Assembly: GCF_047496725.1 (NCBI RefSeq)
Contig: NC_132976.1
Coordinates: 9,780,001-9,844,000 of the forward strand
Direction: 5' to 3'
From: Anoplolepis gracilipes
Taxonomy: Eukaryota > Arthropoda > Insecta > Hymenoptera > Formicidae
Length of the DNA: 64,000 bases
The translations under genes and the position numbers were made by a program. Shown piece after piece: positions 11,169 to 24,346 of the stretch. Every line of letters starts with the position of its first letter. Positions within the stretch are counted from its first letter, which is position 1. The notes beneath the pieces are model-generated. The model saw nothing but the letters and a program-made list of their open reading frames with translations, did no database searches and had not been told where the DNA came from.

Positions 11169-14100
11169 ATGGATGAGACGTGCGATAATAGTGCTCGACC
11201 GACAACAGCCGCATTCACGGCCGATGAAGAACAGAATGAAACGACCGGCGTCGCGTGTAGTCGCTGCAAAGAGCTGTTGCTCGACTTTTACTTCAACGTC
11301 GATCAGATATTTTACCAGTGAGTGTGCACAAGTACGCAAGTACGTATAATCGTATCCTCCTTTTCCCGCCCCGGGAGTCTGCGATATCGAGCGAAAGGAT
11401 TTTCCGCACTACATTGCTTGATTTCTGACTACCGTTTATAAACGAGACCGTATTCATATATGTCGTTCTAATATTTAAGATCGTCTTAAGTATAATCTTA
11501 AGAATCCATTTAATCATTTGATTGGTTGTACGGAGTCTTAAGACGACTTAAAAAATGAATTAAGGATGATCTTAAATATATAAGAACACAGATTATTAAT
11601 GACTAAGATTTATTCACTCCTTCTTCCTCCATGTGTTTATTTACTCCCTCCACCTTTGTTTATAGAGCAGGAGGTTATTCAAACCTGAAGGGAAAGGGGC
11701 TTTTGCATTTTGTTTCCTCTTAGCCATCTATAGACAGACTTCTATAGAAGCCTGTGGCCGCAAATGCGATCTGCGATTGCGATTCTGGCTCAGCCAATCA
11801 AAAAGAAGCTGCCAACAATTGCAACTACAATCTGCAATTGCAGTATAGTATGTATTTAATTCGAAAATCGTGAACCTAGGAAACAGAAATCATTGCCTCA
11901 GCTTATCAATTACCATTTCCTCTCATGATCGTATGATCACGGATTGAATTTATAGAATTTAATAGCAAGGTGTCTGGAATTATATTTAATTTTAATGACA
12001 ATCTTTTTAACGAATATGACAAAGTTGATGCGTTAATTGTTACTTGTTTAGCTAGCTTCTCTTATTTTTTTAATATATATTCAATGAAGTTTTATATTAC
12101 TTTTTATTTTATTTTTTAAGTTTCTTATAACTTTGTTTCATGTATCTTTTTCAGGATCGGATTCAGTATAGCTACAAAGCCATGGCTTTGGCTAATCATA
12201 TCCTTTTGTCTAAATCTGGTTTGTGGATTGGGATTGTTATTCTGGAAGGAGGAGATCGATCCGGTTGAACTCTACATGCCGATAGATTCTGTAATTCGCA
12301 AAGATGCTATGTGGGTAAAGGAGCACTTTCGAGAAGATCTTAGACATGAAGACATCATGATTACTGCACCCAACGTACTGGATGTCGAAATATTGCGAAC
12401 GGTACATAGTTGATCATAAATTATAGTATTAACGAAGATTTTTTCCACATTAATGCACAATCCTTTCTACAATAGTTAAATCAAGTATTGTCATATTTGT
12501 TCATAAGATTTCTACAACAAACCAGTCCTTATAATGTTTAAAAATTGATCAGTAATCTTATTTGCATTAAAGGATTATCTTTTTATATATATTTTTTAAA
12601 ATAAAAGATTAGCTGTATCCGCACATCAAAATAAGTTTTTATGTAATGTGTGTACATAGACTAATTAACATTGATGCTATAATTCTTCCATATATGTATC
12701 TATTTTTTTAAATATTTATTTAAGTATATATTTTTAGTAGATAGTTAATACATGGTACAAGTATGTCAATTATTTCGATCATAATAATCAACCAAATGTT
12801 TGGTTGTGGTTTGTTTGATTAAAATAGTTAATTATAATTGTAGATGCAAGACATTGAAAGAGATGTGGAAAGCATAGTCATAAAGAATAACACTTGGGGA
12901 GATGTGTGTGTTAGGTAAGTATTTTTTTTTTACATATATGAAAATATGAAGATTATTTCGGTTGAATTTATTGAATGAAACATTTGCATTTTTATTTATT
13001 TTACAGGTATTTTACATGGTTCCAAGAAAATAATAAATGTAAAACTATGAGTAAATCTGAGTGTTCTGAAAAAGATCTGCCTATTATAAATAGTATGACA
13101 AAAGATCTTTGTATCTATAAATCACTCTTGAAGCTATGGCAGAAGAATGATGAAAAGAATATTGATAAATTGACGAAGACACAGATACTAAAGGACGTTA
13201 CCATATCTTTACAAAATAAGTGAGTTCCTAAAACTTTACATAACGACATTGATACTATTGAATCGCTCAAAACATTAGGATAAAATTTAATATAATTTGT
13301 AGTATATTGTAAATTAATGCCTTTTACATTTTCATGAAAAAAGAAACGTTCTATTTTTTAATAAAAGTTCTTATTTTTGTACATTTACATTCTTAATATC
13401 GATTTAATTATATATTTTACATTTTCTTTAAATTATATTTTGATGAAATATGCTAGTTAACATAATAGTACATACATGTTTTTTTCTCATATATTAATTC
13501 AATCGATGCAGAAACACCAAAGACATACTATCCGATATCGTGCCATTACTGACAGGTGTTGAATATGATGCGAGCGGGAAAGTGAAAAGCGCGAAGGCAA
13601 CGTTAATGTACTGGTTGCTGAAGGATTCTAATCCACACTCGCCAGAATGGGAAATTGAATTCATCAAGAAGGTATTACATTCGAATCGCATCTTACCGCC
13701 GGGCATGGAGATCTATGCAATGACGCCGCGTAGCTACCAAGACATACTAAACCAGGTGCTCAACAATAACATAACTGTGTTGTTTTGTGGTATATCACTG
13801 ATCACGATCTACGTGATCGTGATGATTGGTCGATGCAACATGATGCAACAACGGATATATCTTTCTCTCTTGGGCATCTTTGTGGTTGGTCAAGCTGTCC
13901 TGTCGTCTTATGGAATATGTTTCTACATGGGATTTTTGTACGGATCCGTACATCCGATTCTGCCATTCCTGTTGCTCGGCATCGGCGTCGATGACATGTT
14001 TGTCATCATGCAGACCCTTGAGACCATATCACAAACGGACAAGTCGTTGGACATTTCCACCCGTATCGCAAAATCCATTGAAATATCAGGTATGATGTAG

Positions 14101-14188
14101 AAGTTGGCAAGATCGACCTAAAAGTAGAAATAATACGCATTATGCATATTGTCTATCGAAATCACGTGTTAAAAATATATATATCGAA

Positions 14189-14231
<43 letters not shown>

Positions 14232-14359
14232 GGATAAAAAACAAAAAAATATATATATATATAACTATAAAGTTATTAGATACATATGTATTTTTAACAC
14301 GTAATTTTGATGGACAATATGCATAATACGTATTATTTCTACTTTTATTTATATAACAA

Positions 14360-14411
<52 letters not shown>

Positions 14412-17219
14412 TCGGAATCTTAAACATTCCACTGGAGCTTGTTTACATTAAATGACCTTGTTATTAACTACAAAGGTAGTCAATAACAAGATTATTTGAT
14501 GTAATAATCGAATATGTATGTATTTAGCTTCGGGACCATTCATTGATGAATTTTCATAAATTTTCATTTTTCAACTTTTTTCAATCGTAGATATTTGTTT
14601 AAATATAAGTTTCTATTTAAAAAATGAAGATGACCTTCAAATCTCTAAGCGACTCCACCTGGGAAAAAATGTTCATTATCACATATGGTGCCTCTCTCGA
14701 TACCAAACAATTTTTACTTCAAGCATTTTTTTCCTATCAAAACTGTGGGAGTTATTTGGGTGGCCGGTCTTAGGTGACTCATCCTGTATATATATATATA
14801 TATCTAAAAACTTTAAAAACGAGACTAAAAATAAAAAGTTTACACAGACTTACGTGCACAAATACGATAAGAGCTCTAGAATTCATTATTAAAGTAAGAT
14901 ATCCTATATATATTCAACTAATATTTTTGTTCGTGTTCGCAGGTATGTCCATTACCGTGACATCTTTCACCAACATGGTGGCTTTTGCTATTGGCACGAC
15001 GACGGTAATGCCAGTCTTGAAGTCTTTCTGCATATTTGCCGCGATGGGTATACTATTTCTTTACATCTACGAAATCACATTTTTTGTCAGCTGTCTGGTG
15101 TACGACGAGAGACGATTGGCTGCGAAAAAGGATGGTTGTTGTTGTCGGCCGTATTCCAATTGGCGACCCAATGAATGTAGTAAGCGGAACTTTCAGCGGC
15201 TCCTCTTCGAGAAATACGTCGGACCTTTCATGATGAAAACATCTATGAAAACGATCATCCTGCTAATCACCACTTCTTTGTTATGCCTCAACGTGTGGGC
15301 AATATTTCATTTGAGTCAGAACTTTGATCCACTTGTGTACTTAAATCAGGAATCTTATCCCGTACAGTTTCACAATAAATTGAAGGAACATTTTCCTAAG
15401 TACGGTAAATATGTCAACATATACTTGGCGGGCGTGGATTATTATGAGGATCGTCGAGCGCTGATTCAGTTGGTGAAGATTCTCAAACAAAACCCGTACA
15501 TCAATAATCGCACTCTCAATCCATGGTTCATAGCGTACCAAGAATGGTTGAATGCAACTGGCAAAGGTAATATAATTGATAGCGAACGATTACAACGTAA
15601 AATGCGAACTATCAAAATCATGAGATAAGAAACATTATAACTGCAAAAAGAAACTAAATTATAAATCTTGCCATAATAAAATATATATATCTATATTATA
15701 AATATACTGTTTAATAATATATTATCTTTCATCAGCACAATATATTGAGGATAAAGAAGAATATTATAATTCTCTAGCGGAATATCTCCAGTTCACGGTA
15801 AAGGGCCAAGAATTTCTTCAAGATATAAAATTCAACAACTTGCCATTCAATGACTATAACATCACAGTACGTATAAAAAGGGTGATACGTTCCATATGCA
15901 AATGTTTTTAAACGTGGAACATTTTTTTCTCGCGCCGGAAAATGCATGATAATTTCATCATTTCAGACATCAAAGATTTCAGTACAACACTTCCCCATAA
16001 GTACAAGATCTGATCAATTGAAGGCTATGCAATCACTGAGAGACGCCGTGAAATGCGTAAACTTTACTTATGGATACGAACACATCGCGATTTATTCGTT
16101 AGATTATATAAAATGGACATCGAACAATGTAAATAAAATTTTGCTCTCATTATCAATCAGGTATGTCATTAATTAATCAAAATGATTAATTACTTTGCGC
16201 AGATCATCGGTGAAGAATTAATCAGAAACTTGAGTCTAGAGATAATAGCGATAGGATTAACGTCGTTGGTGCTACTTAGAAACTTATTGGCGTCGTTTTG
16301 GGTAATGTGTTGCGTGTTATTCACACTCATCGACCTTGTGGGTTCGATGTACTTCCTGGAATTGACCGTCGAAATCTCGTCGGCCATTATAATTCTGCTT
16401 TGCGCAGGATTGGCAGTTGATTACGCCGCACATATTGGACTAGAGTTCATACGCTTGAGTGGCAGCAAACAAGGTTATTAGTAATCACGTTAGGAATGTA
16501 TATATATTGAGAGTAAAAACATGTATTCGATAAGATTTCTTTATTAGTGTTTAAATTAAAATAGAAATTTATTTAAGTTAATTAATATAGAGATTATATG
16601 ATTAAAAATTTACTGCTAAATAGATATTTAAATTTTTTAACACTGAATAAAACTGATATTTTTTTATTGCGATTTCTTACAACGAATATAATATCCATTA
16701 TAAATTGAGAACTCTAATATTATTTTTTATTTGGTAGAACGTGCATTGACAACACTCAACGTTATCGGACCGGCAGTATTGAATGGTGGTTTGAGCACAT
16801 TCCTTGCTTTTGTTCTGCTAAGTTTTAGCAAAGATTACGCTTTCAAGATTTTCTTTAAGGTATAAATCATAACGCTCTTCAATTAAAAATACAATTGTCG
16901 TGAAATAAATCGAAATGCGATAATCTGGTATCTGTTCCAGCTATTTACATCAGTAGTGTTGTTTGGTTTGTTTCACGGATTGATATTTCTACCAGTAATA
17001 TTGAGCTTGGCAGGACCAGGTGAGAGAAAGCAAACTGGCTCAAAAAAGAATCAGAATATACATTATCACAGTAGCTATTTTACCGTTCGTCAATCCCACA
17101 ACGAAAAAGGTAATATCTTTAAAATGTTAGTATATTAAGTATTTTTTTTTTTTTTTTTTTAAGAATAAAACGAGATTTTTATTTTTTGTTATTTTTTTGC
17201 AGATATAGAAGATTGCTAA
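11169..17219 (+). CDS. Patched-related (PTCHD3-like) sterol-sensing-domain membrane protein
   Basis: Member of the Patched/Dispatched/NPC1 branch of RND-type membrane proteins; substrate unknown in this subfamily. Twelve exons: 11169-11317, 12155-12401, 12844-12914, 13007-13219, 13512-14089, 14943-15566, 15736-15866, 15967-16128, 16203-16473, 16738-16859, 16941-17109, 17203-17219, giving 917 residues, the usual length. TM1 is around residues 60-80 (WLWLIISFCLNLVCGLGLLF). A first extracellular loop follows, then the sterol-sensing domain (about 312-470) with G383-x3-D387 in LLLGIGVDDMFVIMQT. After a second loop comes the second six-helix block, with G794-x3-D798 in LLCAGLAVDYAAHIG. Paired GxxxD motifs are the proton-relay signature of RND proteins, and both are intact. 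SGMSITVTSFTNMVAFAIG is typical of Patched relatives. The start ATG gives a frame without upstream alternatives. The last coding exon holds only DIEDC and a stop. Exact orthology (Ptr or PTCHD3) not decided. Confidence 0.9.
11446..11608. mobile_element. TIR element, family B copy 1 (intron 1 of Patched-related gene)
   Basis: Left arm TTCTAATATTTAAGATCGTC and right arm GATGATCTTAAATATATAAG are inverted repeats, with further AAGTATAATCTTAAG and CTTAAGACGACTTAA blocks inside. The same arms occur at 29348 and 57554. Non-coding. Confidence 0.6.
14118..14350. mobile_element. Foldback element with AT core in intron 5 of Patched-related gene
   Basis: Left arm TAAAAGTAGAAATAATACGC-ATTATGCATATTGTC is repeated inverted at the right as GACAATATGCATAATACGTA-TTATTTCTACTTTTA, about 60 bp per arm with a few mismatches. 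The centre is (AT)n, about 14190-14275. Non-coding. Confidence 0.7.
14356..14406. repeat. (AT)n microsatellite
   Basis: AT-dinucleotide tract next to the foldback element; it may have expanded from its edge. Confidence 0.85.
14443..14504. repeat. 62-bp near-perfect palindrome
   Basis: TTACATTAAATGACCTTGTT and ATTAACTAC on the left pair with GTAGTCAAT and AACAAGATTATTTGATGTAA on the right around a 4-5 base loop. It is distinct from the 14118 hairpin just upstream. It may be the end of a further element, or a small MITE. Confidence 0.6.
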
Positions 17220-18818
17220 ATAATATTTAGCAATAGTATAAGAGGCTGTTTAGATAAAATATTTACCTAGATAATCTTGCGATGCTGAAATTCGTATGAT
17301 TGTGGAACGAGTGCGTAAATGTTACATTGCAGTACATATATTTATTTTTTCTCTATCTTTTCCCGGGTCTTTCAACTTATATATATATATATATATTAGG
17401 GAAAAGATTGAAAAAAAAATAGATTATATATATACTCACACGTGTGTGTGTGTATTATGGAGGTGTATACATTTATATAAAGTATACACAAAGAAGAAAA
17501 ACATAAAGATATGTTTTGTATAAAATTGGAAGTTATGCTTCGTCTACTTACTGGATTATTGTCCATCTATTGTTTTTTTATTTATTTTTCTACATTTATA
17601 TTTTCATTCGAATTCCTGTTTTAATGGTAGTAGACAAATAGATTGAAAAATTGTTGATAGATGAGCCAAGAGTGTAGTAGTGGTAATTTCTCATTTTCCT
17701 CTCCGTTTTGATTAGCTTTATTGCCTTCTAGGTAATATCAATAAAGTTTTAATAATTCCTCTATTATTTGTATAATGCTGTTATTTTATTCTAATTTGAC
17801 AACAATCAGATCACTAGTCAGTTTCTTTACAGAAAAACACAAATGTAATTTATAATGTTATTCTTATATGTAATAAGAAATAGTAAAAGTAATTAATCAT
17901 TCATATATAGCACTTCCATTGTACATGATAAAATTTTATTGCTTTTCCTGTGGGAAATTTGTGTAGTGTTTTATTGCCAACTAAAAATAGATAAGGTATT
18001 ATTATAAAATTATAGAACTTTGTGATATATTTTTTATGCCTAAAATAAATAAAACAAAAGGATTGTTTACTACATTATACCTCTTAAATTTAAAGCATTT
18101 TATTAAAATTTGATAAAAGAAAAATAAACACTGCATAAAAGATGCGACTAAAAAAAATATGCTTTTGATTTACAAAAAAAAAAAAAAAAAAAACTAGAAC
18201 TTTATTATGAGATTACAAAGATTATAAATTTTAAATGTCCAATTGTTAAAAATACTTTGAGTAATCGATAAGAAAAATGACTTGATGTTTTATTTTTAGA
18301 TTAATTTAAATTGACTTAAACATACATAACCACCTGCTTTCGGATTTTATTAGATACAAATATGTGTTGATACAATTAATCCAAAATCGATTAATGTGAT
18401 AAGGAGTGAAAAATAGACGCTATATTAAAAATTGTATATGTATATTTAATATGCTATTTTTGGTGCGCGTGCTACAAATCTAGCTCTAACTTTACGAAAT
18501 AAAGTCAAGTCAAGTAAAGCTAGGTTAGTATTGTTGATAAGTGTGTATATATATGCACGTATATCATAGATGGAGAATATGACAGTTAAATGTAAATGTT
18601 GATATATTTTTTAATGGGAAACATTAAAAAATAATAAAATAAGTTATAATATAATATTACGTTAACTGATAATAATAATCTAATTAATAAAAGATTCGGG
18701 AAAAAACCTGGAGAAAACCAAATTCTCTGTTTAACCTACAACTCCGTCTAATCGACAAAGTTGTAATCGCTTTTTTCATATATTCAAAGCATGGTTTTAC
18801 GTATAATCTACGTGAATC
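17220..18818. other. 3' UTR of Patched-related gene and METTL3 upstream region
   Basis: AT-rich, without supported coding sequence. A candidate AATAAA poly(A) signal lies at 17740-17745 (TATCAATAAAGTTTT). There is an A-run at 18175-18192. The stretch nearest 18818 should contain the METTL3 5' UTR. Confidence 0.5.
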
Positions 18819-20837
18819 ATGTCGGATGCATTTGAAGAGATACAAGCGATCAAAATAAAGAGGAACAGCTATCGCGAGAAGCTGCAGAAGAGGAAACGCG
18901 AACGGCATGAACTATATACGCTCACTTCAACGCCGGTTTCATCCACCCTGACAACGGAATCAGCAGGTCCTGGTACTGAAAAATACCAATTACTTTACAA
19001 ATTCGATAGAGAATAAATTATATTCGTCATTTTAACACATAAATCTATTGCAGATTCTAATGCATCTTCGCGTTCTGATCACAGCGAATATGAGAGAAAT
19101 GTCCTTGGCATCTTGCATGAATCCTTGCCTAATCTACCAATAACGTCTGCGGACTTGATAGATCAGCTGCGCAAAAATCTCAGTGCCGATGTATCTTCCT
19201 CTGACATTCACAAGATTTTAGAGAAACTAGCCACACAGGATATAGTCAAGTTAGTGAGAATCTATATTACATTGTAATTCGGTTCTCTGCAATGTACATA
19301 ATATGAAAAATATATTATACATATTTTTCAGGATCAAAGAAGTCACAGAGAATGGAGTGTTTGGCTATACAGTGTTATCTGTAACAGAATCCCAATCGTC
19401 ATGTCAGTCCCAATCTGATGACACGGAGAATCCCGAAAGCGTAGAAACATCCGATCCAAACGACCATGTACCTTTAGAAAAGCAGGCAAAGATAGAAAAA
19501 AAGAATACCGAAGACATCATGTCCTTAATTTCGATGCCGACTATCAGAGAGAAGGAAAGCAAAAAGGTCGGCGAACAGATCTTGGATTTATTATCAAAGC
19601 AGACTTCCAAGGAGAAATCGCTGGCTGAACGATTTCGCTCTCAGGGAGGTGCTCAAGTTATGGAGTTCTGTCCGCACGGTACAAGAGTTGACTGTGTGAA
19701 ATTGAACGGTGGTCCAGGATTTGCAGAAAAGTGCAAAAAGTTGCACTTTAAGAAGATCATACAGAGCCACACAGATGAATCTTTGGGCGATTGTAGCTTT
19801 CTAAATACTTGCTTTCACATGGACACATGCAAGTAAGAAACTAAGAAACACTATAATCTATCCATATATATGATTAAATCTGTTCATTTCTTATATAAAT
19901 AAATATTATATAAAATATATTAATCTACAGATATAAATATTAACTAGATGTTGCATTTTTGGGGATTTTTTAATATAATTTTATTATCTTTGTATTAAAC
20001 CAAAGAGATAATTTAAAATTAAGTTTTTCAATTTTTTTTATTTCATGTAGATATGTCCACTATGAAGTGGATGGTCCAACGGCTCAACCAAAGGAAACGA
20101 ATGATTCCGATAGTCTAAACAATAGCGCGCCCAAGGCACTAAACTTGGATAATAAAAATGGTGGTGGTACCAGCAGTAATGTTGGCAGTGAACTGACTCT
20201 ATATCCGCCGCAGTGGATTCAATGTGACTTACGTTATCTCGACATGACAGTTCTTGGCAAGTTTGCTGTAATCATGGCTGATCCACCATGGGATATTCAT
20301 ATGGAATTACCTTATGGCACTATGTCAGATGACGAGATGAGGCAGTTGGGAATTCCAGCGCTTCAGGATGAAGGACTGTTGTTCTTGTGGGTAACAGGCA
20401 GAGCCATGGAATTAGGAAGAGAGTGTTTACAATTGTGGGGTTACGAGAGGGTTGACGAGATCATTTGGGTAAAAACCAATCAGCTGCAGAGAATAATACG
20501 GACCGGTAGAACGGGCCACTGGCTGAACCATGGCAAAGAACATTGTCTGGTTGGCATGAAGGGCAATCCTCGTATCAATCGAGGATTGGACAGCGATGTG
20601 ATCGTCGCCGAAGTTCGTGCTACTAGCCACAAGCCCGACGAGATTTACGGCATCATCGAACGTATGAGTCCCGGCACAAGAAAGATCGAATTGTTCGGCC
20701 GGCCGCACAATGTGCAACCCAATTGGATCACTCTAGGTAATCAAGTTGACGGTGTTCATTTAATCGATCCACAACTCATTAAAGCCTTCAAGAAACGTTA
20801 TCCTGATGGAAATTCGATGAAGCCCGCTAAACCGTAA
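18819..20837 (+). CDS. Mettl3: METTL3, catalytic subunit of the m6A mRNA methyltransferase
   Basis: Transfers methyl from SAM to adenosine N6 in mRNA, as the active half of the nuclear METTL3-METTL14 complex. Four exons: 18819-18972, 19054-19249, 19332-19832, 20051-20837, giving 545 residues (human 580). The N-terminal leader helix (MSDAFEEIQAIKIKRNSYRE) binds WTAP in relatives. Tandem CCCH zinc fingers follow: EFCPHGTRVDC with CKKLHF, and GDCSFLNTCFHMDTCKYVH. The methyltransferase domain carries the catalytic DPPW at residues 361-364 in VIMADPPWDIHMELPYGTM. Strongly conserved WVKTNQLQRIIRTGRTGHWL and ELFGRPHNVQPNWITLGNQ (ribose and SAM contacts) follow. The end of exon 1 has two usable donors 6 nt apart. 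All key residues present. The gene is convergent with the RhoGEF downstream. Confidence 0.97.
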
Positions 20838-21566
20838 ATCTGTTTTCTTCCTACAATAAGTATAATGCTTGTTGATATGAATTAAACCATTTCGTTTTGT
20901 TAGAATTTATTGCAAAATATGTATATAAATTTCTTACCATCTAGATTTGTGTTATTTAGATATATTAATACAAAATGAACCCATAATTATAAATATAGAA
21001 AAAACGACTTCTCATATATTTTGAAATTGACATTTGTATATATGTATATATTACATTATATTTAAGCTATGCCTATTTAGCATGTGTCTTACGTATGTGT
21101 GTAAGCTGCTCTTTTTTTAATATAATTTTTTAATGAAATGAATAATTCAAATGTAGAAAGAAAAATATCAATGTAGACTAAACTCCTAACTAAAAACTAT
21201 GAAAACTAAGATTAATTTCTGCGATATAAGTTAATTCAGTTTTTACAAGGTAAATCAGATTGTAATATATTAACTGTTTTATATGTAAGTACAAAAATTA
21301 TAAATTAAATCTAAATTTATATCATCATATTCATTATACATGTTATGGAATGTGCTGCCATATTGTTTGAAAAAACTTTTAGTTATAATTAAAAATGTTT
21401 TTACACTCAAAAAGCTAGAATTTTGTAAAATAAAATTACAACATAAATAAGAATAGTTTCTGTTGCCCTATCTTTTTTTGTACTAATTAGAAATATTTCA
21501 CCGTTTGTATAATACATTAAACGAGTATATTTATCAAAAATACAAAAGCTCACAAATGAGCTTTCA
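20838..21566. other. Convergent 3' region METTL3 / RhoGEF
   Basis: About 730 bp between two convergent stop codons. A candidate METTL3 poly(A) signal AATAAA lies at 21429-21434, only about 130 bp from the RhoGEF stop, so the two 3' UTRs may overlap. No gene in it. Confidence 0.5.
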
Positions 21567-23641
21567 TTATATATAGCCGATACTGTTGCGTTTTTGTTTG
21601 AGCAAACTTTTCCTTATAGAAAAGGAAAAATGATTATCATTTATACTGCTTGTAGAAGTTCTCCTGGACATTGATGTCCGTGTAACGCGATTTGACTCTG
21701 ATAATGTTGTGTTATTCAACAAGTTTTCCTTGTCAGTGTTAAACACTTTGTCCGGAGTACTCATTCTAGAGTACAACTTGTTGAATGCATCAATCCAATG
21801 CCGGTTTTTATGTCCATCTTCCGTTATGAAAGAATGTTCTCCAACTTTAAAACCGATTTCCGCATTATTTTTATCGTCCGTTTGTACATATATTTGTTCC
21901 TTAGGTATGACGGGAAAGAACAGATTGTATTTTTTGCTAACACGTCGCGTAGAACGAGTTATTGCGAAACACGTGTTGAAAAGAAAGCAGTAATATTTCT
22001 ACAAAAAAAAATGTTAATGTTAGGATATTTAAATGAATTTATTCTGTTATGTCAATATATGTAAGAAAGTATAAAAAATAGAACTTACTATTCCACGTGT
22101 ATCTTTAAGTTGGCCTTCGATGATTAACTCTGTGGCGTTGACGATGCACCTTTCAGGATCATGCTCGATCTTTGCATTTATTTTCGATTGAGCGAGCTTA
22201 CACTCGGCATCACCCATTGTCCTGTCAATATCTTTTAACAAGTCGGAAAGGACATTACTTGCTTCTTTCAGCAACAGATGATCTGCATCACTAGTGGGAG
22301 TATGTTTTAAGATCTCTTTCACTAATAATGGATACTTGACGATCCTTGAACGTGGCACATCCAAATAAGTCCACAAGTCGACAGAATGTGGTAACTCTAA
22401 TCGTTTTTTCAGAAATGACTGGAATCTTTTGTTGCTAAATTTTTTCTCGTCCAGTAAATGTCTCGCCCAAACTAATGTCCTGCATCTTTCCAAGTACGGT
22501 TTCTTCACTGTCGATAGCTGATAATAACGAAATTGTAATATACATAATCTATATTTATAAAACATATTAATAAAAAAGAAACTAACCCAATTCAATAACG
22601 TTGGTCCAACAGTTTTTGTGAATCCGAGTTTATCTCTGAGATTGAGTAATTCATCCCTTAAGTTACTGTGTATCTCAATGAGATTTGTAAGATCACCAAA
22701 AAGGGTGAATAACTCTTCGGATGTAAAAATTTCGGTAGACAACATCGGTTCGTAATAAAAATCCTTTAGTACATAGAGCTCATTCAGTAGCACATTTTCA
22801 CCACAGTATAATTCATAAATAGCCTCCTGCCTTTTAATTTCACTTCGACTTAATATACTGTTTAAGCACTCTTTACCATGTGATTGTGCAACGTCCAACA
22901 CCCAACTCCTGATTGTCAAGTTGTTGCAACTTTCAGTAGCATTATTTAATCTGAAATTAGTACGTATATTTTGAGAAACAAACTTACTTTCTAAACCGAA
23001 ACATTTAATTGTTAAACAATTACTTTCTACGCAATGTTCCAGTATCTGCTTCATCCTCAATAATTGATAAATCTGATGAATTTGGTTGAATTGTGAAAGA
23101 TCTGTGCAAAGTATTTCCCAGTTTACTCCCTACTATGGAAGAGGAAAATAAACTGCTAGCAACCTCTGTAATCCTGCGGCGCTTTTTCTTCTTTCCTACG
23201 TCAGATTCTATGGATATGTCCATCGAGCTAATGCTCATCGCGTCGCTCTTTGGCCGTTTTCTTGATCTCTATGGCACAATAAAATACACAAATAACATTA
23301 TTAAAGAAATAACTACCTATAAAATAATTATTTGAAAATGAATTTCAACAAAATTTTTCGACAATTTTTTCGTCTATTAGCATACAAATTGAACAATAAT
23401 AGTTCAAATAAATAATACTTTGACGTACAGTTAATTGTAAAGCAATTGGAACATTGAAAAAAGGAAATTCGTTCGAATATACTGACATTATAGTGACATT
23501 GACATTCGAATGTCGGTTACAACATTAACTATGAAAGACATCTCGCGAAACATTGAAGAATACGTCGAGACTCACCAGCCAAAACCTTTTCCGCGGTTCC
23601 TGGAACGTTTCTTTGATAGTTGTGTTGCAATCATCGTCCAT
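21567..23641 (-). CDS. DH-PH Rho guanine nucleotide exchange factor, NET1/ARHGEF3-like
   Basis: Activates Rho-type GTPases by nucleotide exchange. Minus strand, five exons: 23641-23576, 23268-23024, 22950-22587, 22517-22089, 21998-21567; all in frame, 511 residues. The basic N-terminus contains KRFWLRSRKRPK and a KKKKRRR run (residues about 48-54) that looks like the nuclear-localisation signal found in NET1 relatives. The DH domain (about 140-330) shows SEIKRQEAIYELYCGE, LRDEL and the strongly diagnostic DLWTYLDVPRSRIVKYPLLVKEILKHTP. The PH domain (about 345-455) spans ELIIEGQLKDTRGI, KYYCFLFNTCFAITR and HRNRHWIDAFNKLY-like sequence. A Ser/Arg-rich tail follows (RTSMSRRTSTSS), possibly phosphorylated. 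Insects have one gene of this type as far as I know; NET1 versus ARHGEF3 cannot be separated by eye. Its 5' end is divergent from REXO4. Confidence 0.88.
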
Positions 23642-24346
23642 TGTTAAAAATTGAATTGAATTGTTAAAAAAAAAAAATTAAAGTTTGACGAGCAATTCGA
23701 TTGCCCTCATGTGCCGCACTTGATTTCACTACAAGCCAAGCGCAAGCGGTTGTCAAACATTCATCGCGACATCTCTTGGTAAATCTCGCAAGTTGTGCGT
23801 TATGTACGGTCTCTCTGGTAATATAATATGAATAATGTAATGTAATATGCTTTATGTATTTTTTGTGTGTATTATTTGCTTGCTAATCAGGTAAGATCGC
23901 TTTCCTACCTTCGTTCAATGTTTATATAAATGATTTTAAATATATATATATATATATATGCACACTTTAATTTTTTTAACATATATATTTATTTTTAAGT
24001 ACAAAGATTTCTGAAGATATTGAAGATTATCATCATTAATTATGAATAACAATATTATGTATGTATTAGTTTATACGCTTTTATTAAAAACACTTTTATA
24101 TACTTTTATATATACATTACTAGATATATACATTTATAAGTATGAAATATGAAAACATCAGAGAAAATACAAGCTTAAATAATATATGAAAAAAGTTAGG
24201 TTAGAAAAATAATATGTAAACACTTTTTTTAAATATTCCTTTGTATTATGTATATACAGATATATAAATTTAATATAAACTATCAATGCTCACATTAGAA
24301 AAATAATAAAACTGCAGTGACAAGAAAATGGGGATATTTTTTTAGA
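23642..24346. promoter_or_regulatory. Divergent intergenic region RhoGEF / REXO4
   Basis: 705 bp between divergent start codons; must contain both promoters. Moderately GC-rich near 23690-23820, AT-rich after. A short (AT)n lies at 23940-23960. No recognisable TATA box in a decisive position. Confidence 0.4.
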
